A stretch of 64,000 nucleotides of DNA from Desulfurobacterium sp. TC5-1. GTDB taxonomy: Bacteria; Aquificota; Aquificia; Desulfurobacteriales; Desulfurobacteriaceae. The stretch lies in assembly GCF_000421485.1 (NCBI RefSeq), contig NZ_ATXC01000002.1, forward strand, positions 1 to 64,000, given 5' to 3'. Both the position numbers and the translations under genes were made by a program. Below are positions 53,730 to 63,066 of the stretch, piece by piece. How positions within the stretch are numbered: the stretch's first letter is position 1; every line of letters starts with the position of its first letter. The notes below the pieces were generated by a model. That model made no database searches. It was not told where the DNA came from and was given only the letters and a program-made list of their open reading frames with translations.

Positions 53730-54535
53730 ATATTTTTCACCTCTTTAAGAATAGAAGGTAAAACTTTAGCAGCAGAACCTCTAAAAACAAAATCACACTG
53801 TTTTGAAAGAAAGGTTTCCTCAGGATTAACTTCAACCAAAACAGCACCGGATTCCTTCGCAACTATTGGAAGTGAAGCTGCAGGCTGAACAAGAGCAGAA
53901 GTCCCGACAGAGAAAAAGAGGTCCGAACCTTTAGACACAGAAAAGGCTTGAGACAAAACATCTTCAGGAAGAGCTTCCCCAAACCATACGACACCAGGAC
54001 CAACAAGCTCACCGCACACAGGACAGACAGGGAGAGAGTCTTCAGAAAGTCCTTTCAGTATTTTCTCCTTAAAATCACTTTCTGAAAGATTCTTTAAAAA
54101 GCACTTACTGGCAATTGGAAAAATCTCAGAAAACCGCTCCTTACTGTAAAATGCACCACAGAACCTGCACTTTCCCTCAAAAATATTACCGTGAAGCTCC
54201 AAAACTTTTACAGAACCTGCCTCTTCGTGAAGTCCGTCAACATTTTGAGTAACAACTATAACTTTTCCGCTAAACAATTTTTCAAACTCAGCAATCGCAG
54301 TATGTCCGGGGTTTGGCTGAGCCTTAGCAATGAGCCACATACGGTAAAGGTACCACTTCCAGATCTTCAAAGAGTCATTTAAAAACGCCTCAAACGTAGC
54401 AAGTTCAGCCGGTGAATACCTGTTCCAGAGACCATCCTTTCCCCTAAACGTAGGAATTCCACTCTCCGCGCTTATTCCAGCACCTGTAAAGAAAACAATT
54501 CTCTTAGCGTTTCTTATCAGACGGCTTAATTCCAT
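53726..54535 (-). CDS. NAD-dependent protein deacylase, Sir2 family
   Basis: The protein has about 269 residues. Motifs are TGAGISAESGIPTFRG (from about residue 17), TQNVDGLHEEAG, the catalytic histidine in E-L-H-G-N (H115), and a structural zinc site C-R-F-C ... C-P-V-C. It removes acyl groups from lysines using NAD. All catalytic residues appear intact. An insertion between the zinc pairs makes it slightly longer than CobB. The frame opens at 54586, but ATG 54535 gives the normal N-terminus. It is enclosed by two overlapping genes in one operon. Confidence 0.93.
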   Translation of the reverse strand: MELSRLIRNAKRIVFFTGAGISAESGIPTFRGKDGLWNRYSPAELATFEAFLNDSLKIWKWYLYRMWLIAKAQPNPGHTAIAEFEKLFSGKVIVVTQNVDGLHEEAGSVKVLELHGNIFEGKCRFCGAFYSKERFSEIFPIASKCFLKNLSESDFKEKILKGLSEDSLPVCPVCGELVGPGVVWFGEALPEDVLSQAFSVSKGSDLFFSVGTSALVQPAASLPIVAKESGAVLVEVNPEETFLSKQCDFVFRGSAAKVLPSILKEVKNI

Positions 54536-55037
54536 CTTTATACCTTCCGACAAACCGCTTAGATTGTAAAATTTTAAAGCTATCATCGTCCTTTTTCAAA
54601 ACAGCTTCATATAAGGCATCCCTTCCCAGAACATACCTCACAACAACTGTGTCGCCTCTATCCTCTTCGGCAACAATCTTAACTTTCCGGTTTCCTAAAA
54701 TAGAGCTATCCGCACCTACCATAAACCTCAAAGCCCCATACACGAGAGAAAAACGCAGAATAAAACTGAAAACAACAACAGAAATAATAAAAAGAAACAG
54801 CAGTTTTCCGCTCTCCATAACTCTCCTTAAAAAGGCAACGAGGAAAAATCCACGCCGGGAGAAAATGAAGGAGAAAATGAAAAGTGCAGCAACTAAAAAA
54901 ATAGGGACAAGAGAAACCTTTGAAGAAGCGGCAGAAAAATCCCAACATCTAACAGCGTCAGAAAGTTTCCCATCTTTTAAAAGTTCCAGGTAAAATTGAA
55001 AAAAGTCAGCAGCAGCCCCTGATAAAAGAGAAAACAT
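54504..55037 (-). CDS. two-span membrane protein of unknown function
   Basis: The protein has 177 residues. Two or three membrane spans between about residues 42 and 105 (S-L-V-P-I-F-L-V-A-A-L-F-I-F-S and L-F-L-F-I-I-S-V-V-V-F-S) are followed by a soluble basic tail of about 65 residues rich in valine strands. No family recognised. It overlaps the sirtuin start by 32 nt, so the two are probably co-translated. Confidence 0.65.
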   Translation of the reverse strand: MFSLLSGAAADFFQFYLELLKDGKLSDAVRCWDFSAASSKVSLVPIFLVAALFIFSFIFSRRGFFLVAFLRRVMESGKLLFLFIISVVVFSFILRFSLVYGALRFMVGADSSILGNRKVKIVAEEDRGDTVVVRYVLGRDALYEAVLKKDDDSFKILQSKRFVGRYKDGIKPSDKKR

Positions 55038-55096
55038 TTTAATCCTCTAAAGAGATTTCTCCATACAACCATTATATTAAAACGGTTGCAGTTTGA

Positions 55097-55183
55097 TGGT
55101 GCCCGGGGCGGGATTTGAACCCGCACGGTGTTGCCACCACAGGATCCTGAGTCCTGCGCGTCTGCCAATTCCGCCACCCGGGC
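55097..55183 (-). tRNA. tRNA-Leu (CAG)
   Basis: An 87-nt class II tRNA. Acceptor GCCCGGG/CCCGGGC, A73 and encoded CCA (complement of 55097-55099). The anticodon loop CTCAGGA gives CAG, reading CUG. A long variable arm with the stem GGTG-GCAA-CACC confirms leucine class. Confidence 0.95.
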
Positions 55184-55221
55184 AGAAATAGATTGTCTTT
55201 AATTGTTATTGATGAGATAGA

Positions 55222-55250
55222 AATATAAGAAATCTTTTTTTTCAAGGCAA
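55222..55250 (-). promoter_or_regulatory. promoter of tRNA-Leu
   Basis: Minus strand TTGCCT (55245-55250), 17-nt spacer rich in A, and TATATT (55222-55227), about 40 nt upstream of the tRNA. Confidence 0.6.
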
Positions 55251-55297
55251 CCAAAAGAGAATCATATATAATGAAACCATCCGTAAGGAGGTGACAG

Positions 55298-56008
55298 ATG
55301 ACAGAGAAAATCGTAATCCTGTACGACAATAGAGCCGCCGAAGGATTAATTCCGGACTGGGGATTTTCAACCTTTATAGAAGGGGAAACAAACATACTGT
55401 TTGACACAGGTGCAAAAGCTGAAATACTCGAAAAAAACGCCGCCACACTCTCCATAAATCTATCAGATATAGACGGTATATTCATCTCTCATAACCACTG
55501 GGATCATACCGGCGGACTTAAAACCGTCACAGAAAAAGCTCCCCATGCGGACATATTCGTCCCCGAAAGCGATGCAGAATTTTTTGAGGAAGAAGTTGGT
55601 GAAAAAGGCATCGTCATACCTGTCGAAGATCCAACAGTCATAGCACCTGAAATCTTCTCAACCGGCATGATGCCTACAGGAATGAGAGATCCTGCCTTTG
55701 AACACGCTTTAGTAGCAAAGACAGAGAAAGGAAGTATTTTGGTAACGGGATGCTCTCATCCAGGAATAGAGAGAATAGCAGAAGAAGCTGTACGACTCTC
55801 TGAAGAAAAACTCTACATGATAATTGGCGGCTTTCACCTTTACAAAAAAGATGAAACAAGCATAAAGAAAATCGCTGAAAAACTGATGGATTTTACAGAA
55901 TTTGTTGCCCCCTGCCACTGTACGGGAAACAGCGGGATAGAGGTTTTCAAAGAAACATTTAAGGATAGATTTATTGACTGCAGGGCGGGAACCGAAATCG
56001 CTTTTTAA
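55298..56008 (+). CDS. metallo-beta-lactamase-fold hydrolase (COG1237-like)
   Basis: The protein has 236 residues. The metal motif S-H-N-H-W-D-H-T-G-G is near residues 66-75, and later metal ligands sit in T-G-C-S-H-P-G and the G-G-F-H-L and P-C-H-C-T-G segments. The arrangement resembles proteins annotated as 7,8-dihydropterin-6-methyl-4-(ribofuranosyl)aminobenzene phosphate synthase, but substrate cannot be read from sequence. AAGGAGGTGA precedes the ATG. ffh follows after 12 nt. Confidence 0.88.
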   Translation: MTEKIVILYDNRAAEGLIPDWGFSTFIEGETNILFDTGAKAEILEKNAATLSINLSDIDGIFISHNHWDHTGGLKTVTEKAPHADIFVPESDAEFFEEEVGEKGIVIPVEDPTVIAPEIFSTGMMPTGMRDPAFEHALVAKTEKGSILVTGCSHPGIERIAEEAVRLSEEKLYMIIGGFHLYKKDETSIKKIAEKLMDFTEFVAPCHCTGNSGIEVFKETFKDRFIDCRAGTEIAF

Positions 56009-56020
56009 GATGGAGGAGAA

Positions 56021-57367
56021 ATGTTTGACGCACTTGCGGAAAAGATACAATCTGCAATAGGCAAAATAGCAAAAAAGGGAAGAATAGATGAAGAGACTCT
56101 TAACAAAGGGTTGAGAGAGATAAAGCTTGCACTACTTGAAGCAGATGTAAACTACAAAGTTGTTTCAAACTTTATAAAAGAGATTAAAGAGAAAGCTTTA
56201 GGAGCCAAAGTAACAAAAGGGGTTACAGCCGTTCAGCAACTTGTAAAGATAGTTCACGACGAACTTGTAAAAGCCTTAGGTGAAAAAGCTGAACCGTTGA
56301 ACCTTAAAAGCAAGCCTTCAGTGATCCTACTTATAGGTCTTCAGGGTTCAGGTAAAACCACAACATCTGCAAAACTTGCAAAACTACTCAAAAAGCAGGG
56401 CAAAAAGGTTCTACTTACCTCCGTTGACATATACAGACCTGCTGCCATGCTTCAGCTTAAAAAACTTGGCCAGCAGATAGGTGTTCCGGTATTTCTTGAA
56501 GAGAACGAAAAAGACGCAGCAAAGATTGCAGAAGATGCACTTAAAAAGGCAAAGGAAGAGAACTACGACGTTCTCATAGTTGATACAGCAGGAAGACTTC
56601 ACATAGACGAAGAGATGCTTAAGGAGGCAAAAGAGATAAAAGAAAGAATCAAACCTGATGAGGTGCTCTTTGTCTCCGACGCCATGACAGGACAGGAAGC
56701 CGTAAACATAGCAAAAGCTTTTGATGAAAACGTCGGTATGACAGGTATCATCCTCACAAAGCTTGATTCTGATGCAAGGGGTGGTGTTGCACTCTCCGTA
56801 AAAGGCGTAACAGGCAAACCGATAAAATTTGCCGGCGTCGGTGAAAAGATAGACGACTTTGAACCGTTCTATCCTGACAGGGTGGCATCAAGAATTTTAG
56901 GAATGGGTGACGTTGTAAGTCTTGTAGAAAAGGCACAGGAAGTGATAGATGAAGAAGAAGCCATCTCCATGCAGGAAAAACTTTTATCCGGCGAGTTCAC
57001 ACTTGAAGACTTTAAGAAACAGCTTGAAATGATACAGAGAATGGGACCTATAAAACAGCTTATAAAGATGATTCCGGGACTTTCCAGCCAGAAGATGCTC
57101 AAGCAACTTGACAAAGCAATAGACGACAAAAAACTTAAAAGGATTGAAGCTATCATAAATTCCATGACACCGGAAGAGAGGAGAAACCACGCAATTATAA
57201 ACGCCAGCAGAAAACGAAGAATAGCGAGAGGAAGTGGCACAAGTGTCAAAGATGTCGATGCCCTTTTGAAGCAGTTTGCACAGGCAAAAATGATGATGAA
57301 ACAGATGAAAAAGATGCAGAAAAAGATGGCCAAAAAAGGCGGGAAATTCCCCTTCCCATTCATGTAA
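56021..57367 (+). CDS. ffh: signal recognition particle protein Ffh
   Basis: The protein has 448 residues. An N-domain of helices, a G-domain with GLQGSGKTTTSAKLA near residue 106, D-T-A-G-R-L and T-K-L-D-S-D-A-R-G-G, and a methionine-rich M-domain from about 300 that ends in a K/M-rich tail. It binds signal sequences and 4.5S RNA and targets ribosomes to the membrane. It is followed by rpsP and khpA, the standard neighbourhood. Confidence 0.98.
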   Translation: MFDALAEKIQSAIGKIAKKGRIDEETLNKGLREIKLALLEADVNYKVVSNFIKEIKEKALGAKVTKGVTAVQQLVKIVHDELVKALGEKAEPLNLKSKPSVILLIGLQGSGKTTTSAKLAKLLKKQGKKVLLTSVDIYRPAAMLQLKKLGQQIGVPVFLEENEKDAAKIAEDALKKAKEENYDVLIVDTAGRLHIDEEMLKEAKEIKERIKPDEVLFVSDAMTGQEAVNIAKAFDENVGMTGIILTKLDSDARGGVALSVKGVTGKPIKFAGVGEKIDDFEPFYPDRVASRILGMGDVVSLVEKAQEVIDEEEAISMQEKLLSGEFTLEDFKKQLEMIQRMGPIKQLIKMIPGLSSQKMLKQLDKAIDDKKLKRIEAIINSMTPEERRNHAIINASRKRRIARGSGTSVKDVDALLKQFAQAKMMMKQMKKMQKKMAKKGGKFPFPFM

Positions 57368-57433
57368 GGTTGTATTAAATTACGATTGGTATAAAATTAC
57401 CTTTTACAAAACTGTCTTTAAGGAGGAGAGAAG

Positions 57434-57664
57434 TTGGTAAAGATAAGACTCAAGAAAGTAGGAAGAAAGAAGCTTCCAGTCTATAAAATTGTTGTTGCCG
57501 AAGGTATGTCAAAGAGAGACGGAAAAGCGGTAGATATCCTTGGAACTTACAACCCTAAATCAAAAGAACTTCAAATTGACGTTGAAAAAGTAAAAGAATG
57601 GATTGCTAAAGGAGCTCAGCCAACTGAGAGGGTTGCTGCACTTCTAAAGCAAGCTATCCAGTAA
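57434..57664 (+). CDS. rpsP: 30S ribosomal protein S16
   Basis: The protein has 76 residues. K-I-R-L-K-K-V-G-R-K-K-x-P-x-Y-K-I-V-V near the N-terminus and L-G-T-Y-N-P are diagnostic. Start is TTG, with AGGAGGAG (57421-57428) upstream. It lies between ffh and khpA. Confidence 0.97.
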   Translation: MVKIRLKKVGRKKLPVYKIVVAEGMSKRDGKAVDILGTYNPKSKELQIDVEKVKEWIAKGAQPTERVAALLKQAIQ

Positions 57665-57685
57665 TACTGGAAACGGGAGGCGACC

Positions 57686-57925
57686 ATGTCTGCAGTAAAA
57701 GAGTTAGTTGAGTGCATCGTTAAAAAGTTAGTTGACAACCCGGATGCTGTAAACGTTGTTGAAACGGAAGGAGAAAGAACTGTAATTATCGAACTGAAGG
57801 TTGACCCTAAAGACCTCGGCAAGGTTATCGGCAAACAGGGAAGAACTGCAAAAGCAGTAAGGACATTAATCTCTTCAGTTGCTGCAAAGAGCGGTAAAAG
57901 AGCAGTCCTTGAAATAATAGAATAA
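57686..57925 (+). CDS. khpA: KhpA-type KH-domain RNA-binding protein
   Basis: The protein has 79 residues, a single KH domain with the G-x-x-G loop I-G-K-Q-G-R-T near residue 51 and conserved V-x-V-x-x-x-x-G-E entry. KhpA (YlqC) forms a dimer with KhpB and binds RNAs. GGGAGG precedes the ATG. Typical rimM and trmD do not follow; the operon ends at a hairpin. Confidence 0.94.
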   Translation: MSAVKELVECIVKKLVDNPDAVNVVETEGERTVIIELKVDPKDLGKVIGKQGRTAKAVRTLISSVAAKSGKRAVLEIIE

Positions 57926-57928
57926 GAA

Positions 57929-57956
57929 ATCTTCCCGGTTCTTTCGCCGGGAAGAT
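57929..57956. terminator. terminator between khpA and the chemoreceptor gene
   Basis: A 10-bp stem ATCTTCCCGG (57929-57938) with CCGGGAAGAT (57947-57956). The U-richer flank is on the minus strand, so it serves the chemoreceptor gene as much as khpA. Confidence 0.8.
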
Positions 57957-57969
57957 AAACTTTTCACTT

Positions 57970-60696
57970 TTAAACCTTAAACCTGTTTAGCTCTTCTTCA
58001 AGTTCCTTAATCTTTTCAGAAACTCTGGTTATTCCCTCAACCACTTCTTTTAAATCATCCACATTTCTTGTGGCTATCTCTGCAACCTCCTTTACCGTCT
58101 TAGCAACCTCTTCTATAGACTCAGATTCTGACTTCGCCTCTTCAGAAACCTTAACTACAATCTTTTCGAGCTCTTCCATCGACTCTTTTATGTTTTCAAA
58201 AGCCCTTGAAACGTTATCTATAACCTTCTCTCTTATATCTTTGTTTATGTTGGAAACTGTCGCCTTTATCTGATCCGTAGCAGAAACAACCTTCTGAGCC
58301 AGCTTCCTCACCTCGTCAGCAACTACGGCAAAACCTCTACCAGCTTCACCTGCCCTTGCAGCTTCAATGGCAGCGTTGAGAGCAAGAAGGTTCGTCTGAG
58401 TTGCTATCTGGAAGATAATCTCAACAATCGAACCCAATTCCTTCGTTCTTTCATCAAGAAGCTTCTTAATTTCATCAATAATACTCTCCGCTTCGTCAAC
58501 TATCTGTAAGTTTTTAGAAGAAAGCTTGTTAACTTCAAGAACTTCCCCCGCAAGATCAGCTATATCCTTTGAGGTCTTCTCTATAGAGCCAGAAACTGCG
58601 TTGGTCTTATCAGTTTGATAAAGAATCTTCTCCATTACTTCTGAAAGACTATCAACCTTGTTTTCAAGGAGAACTACCGCCTTCTTAAGCGTATCGATAG
58701 ATAGACCTATAGACTTCCCAAGAGATTCAATACCTTTATTGAACGATACAGCTATCTCTTTCAGGTCACCCTTAAGTTCATCTTCATTCATCCTTACCAT
58801 AAGATTACCACCTGCAAGTTTACGAGTAGCAAGGAGAAGAGAATCTCTTATGGTAAGGAAAGTATTTTGAATACCTACAAGGGCATCCTTCAGGGTTTTC
58901 AAAGATTCCGGGAATTTTGAATCGTCAAGCTCAACACTTAAGTTTCCACTCTCAAGCTCATTAACAAACCTGTTTATTTCCCTGATTATGTTTCTCATCG
59001 TGAGAGCAAATGTATTTGCCGCCTCCCCAACTTTTCTTAAGTCTCCCTTGAACGATTCAACATCTATTTCCTGCTGTATATCAGCCTGCTCTAAGATAGA
59101 GGCAAGTGTATCCATGGCCTTCTTTATGTCGTTAGAAGCAAGATTTATATTCTTTACAATAGACTTAAGTTCCCCTGGCAGTAGTGTTTCGTCGTATGTC
59201 TTAAACTTCGCATCTGCAAGATCTTCAGCCATTTTATTGACTACATCAACAACCTTCCTGAAGTTATCAACTATCTCTGATAAACCGTGAACAATCTCCC
59301 TGTATCTTCCCTCAAAACCTTTCTCATTTACAGTCACATCCAATCTACCGTTAGATAGACTCTCCGTAACAAGATTCATTTCAGACATAAAAGCCTTCAG
59401 TGTTTCAACTATTTTTTGTAGATTCCTCTCAAGAACTTTAAAGTCTCCCCTGAACACACTCTTACTCGTTGAAATTTCAAAATCACCTCTTGAAATTTTC
59501 TCAGAAACTTTATCGACTTCGGAAATTACACTTTTAAAAGTTCCTATCAGTCCATTAATCAAACGCTTCATTTCGGCAAATTCATCATTACCTGAAACGT
59601 CATCCATTGAAACCTTTAAATTTCCCCTGTTAATGGTTTCAAGCAGCCCTTTTATCTCATTTGTTGAATTAAGTATCTTCCGTCTCAAAACGGCAACAAA
59701 CATCAAAACCAACAAAAGACCGACGACAAGAGATAAAGATACAATCATCTCCTTCTTTGCATCCATGGAAAAACTTAACGTCCTTTTTTTCAGAAGACCG
59801 AGATACTCATCTTGAAACCTTTTTAAAACCTTCAAAAAGTCTGTGTAAATCTGGAAAACCTGAAGAGGCTTATATGCGGCAAGTTCCTGATATCTTTCAC
59901 CGTCTATTATCTTTTTTATTTCTTTAACCCTGTTAAATTCAGGTGTTGTCTGTATAGAACGGAATCTCTTTTTTAATTCGTTAAAAGAAAGCGTATCAAC
60001 GACTCCTCTCAAAACCTTCTCTTCGTCGTTTACAGTTTTATAAAAGGCAAGCAGCGCTTTCGGTATTGTAGCGTTTGCACCATGAGAATTTACGTAAGAA
60101 GCAATACTTGATGCAAGAGCTCTTTCAACACCAAAAGTATCTTTGTACTTCAGGAAAAGGTTAAAAGCAACAAGGTCTCTTTCAAAAACAGTATCCTTTA
60201 GTTCTTTCTCGGCCAGCTTGTGAATGTTACCTCTCACTTCATCAATATAGCCTGTATAAGCCGTTAAAACATCTATGTTGGAAGCATTTCCACTGTCAAC
60301 TTCCTGCCTCAATTTTTTGAGCTCCATCGCGGAAACTTTATGCACATCGTCAGATGAAAGATAATGAGAAACAACATACTGAAAATCTTTAATATCCCTG
60401 TCCACTTTCTTCCTCTGGGATAAAAGCTTCATATATACAGGAGAAGTTTTATCTCTGTTTTGAGTAACAAAAGCCGTTGATAACCCTCTCTCAACAGCAA
60501 GGTCATGGACAAGTTTTGCAACTGATTCAACCATGGGAAAATGAACTTCCATTATCCTGGCAGGAGCATAAATCTTCCTGTAAACTTCTCTTGCCTGCCT
60601 GCCAAGCACCATAACAGCGGCAAAAATAGGAATAAATACAACAACAAGAATCTGTCTGCTTACCTTTTCCATGCCAAGCTTTTTTAAAAAGCCCAT
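57970..60696 (-). CDS. methyl-accepting chemotaxis protein with NIT sensor and poly-HAMP chain
   Basis: The protein has 908 residues. N-terminal span (about 15-32), then a periplasmic helical domain of about 280 residues. The segment [12 protein letters not shown] and, later, [13 protein letters not shown] match the NIT nitrate/nitrite-sensing domain. A second span lies near 315-340. Then about six to seven repeated HAMP-like units of 45-50 residues (recurring G-N/D-L/F-x-V and D-E/F-x-x-L motifs). The MCP signalling tip [20 protein letters not shown] is intact. Likely nitrate/nitrite chemoreceptor. No CheA, CheW or adaptation genes are nearby. Confidence 0.93.
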   Translation of the reverse strand: MGFLKKLGMEKVSRQILVVVFIPIFAAVMVLGRQAREVYRKIYAPARIMEVHFPMVESVAKLVHDLAVERGLSTAFVTQNRDKTSPVYMKLLSQRKKVDRDIKDFQYVVSHYLSSDDVHKVSAMELKKLRQEVDSGNASNIDVLTAYTGYIDEVRGNIHKLAEKELKDTVFERDLVAFNLFLKYKDTFGVERALASSIASYVNSHGANATIPKALLAFYKTVNDEEKVLRGVVDTLSFNELKKRFRSIQTTPEFNRVKEIKKIIDGERYQELAAYKPLQVFQIYTDFLKVLKRFQDEYLGLLKKRTLSFSMDAKKEMIVSLSLVVGLLLVLMFVAVLRRKILNSTNEIKGLLETINRGNLKVSMDDVSGNDEFAEMKRLINGLIGTFKSVISEVDKVSEKISRGDFEISTSKSVFRGDFKVLERNLQKIVETLKAFMSEMNLVTESLSNGRLDVTVNEKGFEGRYREIVHGLSEIVDNFRKVVDVVNKMAEDLADAKFKTYDETLLPGELKSIVKNINLASNDIKKAMDTLASILEQADIQQEIDVESFKGDLRKVGEAANTFALTMRNIIREINRFVNELESGNLSVELDDSKFPESLKTLKDALVGIQNTFLTIRDSLLLATRKLAGGNLMVRMNEDELKGDLKEIAVSFNKGIESLGKSIGLSIDTLKKAVVLLENKVDSLSEVMEKILYQTDKTNAVSGSIEKTSKDIADLAGEVLEVNKLSSKNLQIVDEAESIIDEIKKLLDERTKELGSIVEIIFQIATQTNLLALNAAIEAARAGEAGRGFAVVADEVRKLAQKVVSATDQIKATVSNINKDIREKVIDNVSRAFENIKESMEELEKIVVKVSEEAKSESESIEEVAKTVKEVAEIATRNVDDLKEVVEGITRVSEKIKELEEELNRFKV

Positions 60697-60766
60697 TGAC
60701 CGTCCCCCAATTCATAAAATATTAATGATATTACTATCGGTAATTTCCCAGGCAATTTTATTGTAA

Positions 60767-61765
60767 TTATAGCAGCTGCCCTCCTTTCCTTAAGGAAGAG
60801 TAAAGAGAAGAGAGTATAAAAACAAGAGCCGTCAAACTTATAACCACCTCAGGAATTGAGAAGAATAGTTCAAGCAGCATCATTATCCCTAAACCACCGA
60901 TACCCCAGTGAGCTCCGTGTTCAAGATAGGGAAGATGCTGTAACCTACCGGTATCCACAAAATAAACGGTAAGTGAACGAAGGATAAAAGCACCGACAGA
61001 AAGGCCGAGAGTGATAATTATGAGATTCTGGCTTATAGCAAATGCACCAACCGTTCCATCAAGCGAACAGGAAGCATCTAAAAGCTCAAGATAGAGAAAG
61101 CTTGCCCAACCGCTGTCTCCTGAAAAGTAATCTTTCTTTTTAAAATACTCAATAGCATTTTTAACAAAATGAACAATTTCAAAAAGGAGAACTCCCAAAA
61201 TCATGGCAAGCGTGATGTTTTCCTGCTGCTTTAACAAACCAATTACAAAAACAATAGCAAGGGCAAAAATAAGTTTTATCTCTCCTAACCTTGCAACTTT
61301 TGAAGCTCCCTCTTCAAAAAATTTTATCCAGTGAAGATTCTTCCCAGCATCAAACAACCAGTTTATAAATACCATCAAAAGAAAAGAACCGCCAAAAGCA
61401 AGGATAAGCGGTTCTGCATGCTCAAGATGCTCCGCATAAATGGCAGGATGCTTGAAAGCTATATCTATCGTTTCTTTAAAAGAAATCCCGGCAGTGAGAG
61501 AAACTATCAAAACAGGAAAGAGAAACCGCATGCCAAACACAGCCGTAAGAATCCCCCAAGTAATAAACCTTTTCCGCCACTTTGGTGTCATCGTAGCTAA
61601 GACAAGAGCATTCATAACAGCGTTGTCAAAGGAAAGAGAAACCTCAAGAAACGAAAGAAGCGTCCCCTCAAGAACACCTTTTATTCCCATATAGGCAAAT
61701 TCAATTATCCAGCTTATGAGAAAAATAATTCCAAACTCAACAAGCAACTTCTTAAATCTACCCAT
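60767..61765 (-). CDS. DUF475/TerC-superfamily membrane protein
   Basis: The protein has about 332 residues with eight or nine membrane spans. The segment L-E-V-S-L-S-F-D-N-A-V-M-N-A near residue 40 is the DUF475/TerC signature (aspartate and asparagine in a transmembrane helix). A later S-C-S-L-D-G-T-V-G-A-F-A-I repeat resembles it. TerC-like proteins are proposed metal exporters; function here is unknown. The frame opens with TTG at 61777, but ATG 61765 has GGAGAG 4-5 nt upstream. Confidence 0.88.
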   Translation of the reverse strand: MGRFKKLLVEFGIIFLISWIIEFAYMGIKGVLEGTLLSFLEVSLSFDNAVMNALVLATMTPKWRKRFITWGILTAVFGMRFLFPVLIVSLTAGISFKETIDIAFKHPAIYAEHLEHAEPLILAFGGSFLLMVFINWLFDAGKNLHWIKFFEEGASKVARLGEIKLIFALAIVFVIGLLKQQENITLAMILGVLLFEIVHFVKNAIEYFKKKDYFSGDSGWASFLYLELLDASCSLDGTVGAFAISQNLIIITLGLSVGAFILRSLTVYFVDTGRLQHLPYLEHGAHWGIGGLGIMMLLELFFSIPEVVISLTALVFILSSLYSSLRKGGQLL

Positions 61766-61897
61766 ACTGCTCTCCAAACATAAACTGCCAGTGTCCTATA
61801 ATAACACAAATGGAATAGGTCCTTTAGGATTTCCCAATACAGAAGAAGGGTGTGCTATAATCTATCATAGTCTATCAAAGAAAATTAAGGGGAAAAG

Positions 61898-62065
61898 ATG
61901 GCTAAAGAATGGCGATGCACAATATGTGGTTACATATATAATCAGGAGAATGGTGATCCTGAAAACAGCGTGCCTCCAGGAACACCATTTGAGGCAATTC
62001 CTGATGAATGGGTGTGCCCAATATGTGGGGCATCAAAAGACAAATTTGAACCGTTAGAGGAATGA
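61898..62065 (+). CDS. rubredoxin
   Basis: The protein has 55 residues. It has the paired iron motifs C-T-I-C-G-Y (C7, C10) and C-P-I-C-G-A (C40, C43), with the conserved Y-x-P-x-x-G-D-P-like and F-E-x-I-P-D-E-W-V-C region (here Y-N-Q-E-N-G-D-P). It is a cytoplasmic one-electron carrier, often linked to oxygen or superoxide detoxification. An AAGGGGA SD precedes the ATG. The stop overlaps the next gene (GAATGATGA). It is too short to be caught by a length-limited ORF search. Confidence 0.95.
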   Translation: MAKEWRCTICGYIYNQENGDPENSVPPGTPFEAIPDEWVCPICGASKDKFEPLEE

Positions 62066-63039
62066 TGAAAGTTTTACTCATAAGACTTTCTTCAATAGGG
62101 GACGTTATACTTATCTCTTCTGTTTTTAACGCACTCAAAAAAGCCGGAGCGGAAATTGACATACTAACAGATAAATCCATAGCCCCCATATTCGTGCCCG
62201 ATACCCGCATCAGAAAGGTCATGGGCGTCAACAAAAACAGACTATCATTTCAGGCTATAAAAGAGTTAGCGGATAACCTTAAAAAGGAAAACTACAACTA
62301 TGTTTTTGATTTACATAACATCCTGAAAACGCGGTTACTTTCAAAGTTTTTACCTTTTAAAACCATACGGTACAACAAACAGTCCCTCTGGCGAAGAGAG
62401 GTAATATTCTTCAAGTTTTTAAAAAGGAAAAAGCAGCTTTTCATCCCTGAACTTTATGCAAAAGCCGTCAGAAAAGCCGGTATAGAGGTCGAAGAAAATC
62501 CCACCCCGGAAATATTCATTCCTGAAGAAACGGAATTACACATATCAAGACTTTTACCCCACAAAAAATTTGTTGTAATCGCACCGGGAGCCAGATGGGA
62601 AGGTAAAGCTTACCCAATAAGGAAGTACAAGCGAATTGCACAGATATTGAGAAGGGTTGGTTTTGAGGTCGTTACAGTCGGCGGAAAGGAAGATGTGGAA
62701 GCCGGTATGGAAATAACGGGCGCTTACAATTTGAACTTCTGCGGAAGATTAACCCTCCTTGAATCAATGGCGGTAATAAAGCAGGCCGAATTCGTCATAT
62801 CCAACGACTCCTCTGCAGTTCACATGGCAAGGGCTGTAAAAACAAAAGTAGCAGTTATTTACGGTGCAACCCATCCATGTTTTGGATTTGCTCCCCTTGA
62901 ATCCGAAGGAACCGTAATAAGGAAAGAACTCCCTTGTAACCCGTGCTCTCTCCACGGGAAGGTTAGATGCGAACACCTCAAGTGCCTTGACATACCGCCA
63001 AAAGAGGTAGTTACAAAAGCACTCCAAATGATATCGTAA
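62065..63039 (+). CDS. glycosyltransferase family 9 (heptosyltransferase-like)
   Basis: The protein has 324 residues. GT-B fold with N-terminal V-L-L-I-R-L-S-S-I-G-D-V-I, V-I-A-P-G-A-R-W and the C-terminal S-N-D-S-S-A-V-H-M-A-R-A donor site (ADP-heptose-like). It likely adds a heptose or related sugar to lipopolysaccharide core. Two ATGs (62062, 62065) are possible, and the second has the better SD spacing. It ends at a terminator. The partner LPS genes are not in the window. Confidence 0.9.
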   Translation: MKVLLIRLSSIGDVILISSVFNALKKAGAEIDILTDKSIAPIFVPDTRIRKVMGVNKNRLSFQAIKELADNLKKENYNYVFDLHNILKTRLLSKFLPFKTIRYNKQSLWRREVIFFKFLKRKKQLFIPELYAKAVRKAGIEVEENPTPEIFIPEETELHISRLLPHKKFVVIAPGARWEGKAYPIRKYKRIAQILRRVGFEVVTVGGKEDVEAGMEITGAYNLNFCGRLTLLESMAVIKQAEFVISNDSSAVHMARAVKTKVAVIYGATHPCFGFAPLESEGTVIRKELPCNPCSLHGKVRCEHLKCLDIPPKEVVTKALQMIS

Positions 63040-63040
63040 A

Positions 63041-63059
63041 GGGGCGAAAAAGACGCCCC
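63041..63059. terminator. terminator between glycosyltransferase and transporter
   Basis: GGGGCG (63041-63046) with CGCCCC (63054-63059), loop of seven A/G. It begins right after the glycosyltransferase stop. It lies also 8 nt beyond the convergent transporter stop, and may serve both. Confidence 0.75.
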
Positions 63060-63066
63060 GGACTTA

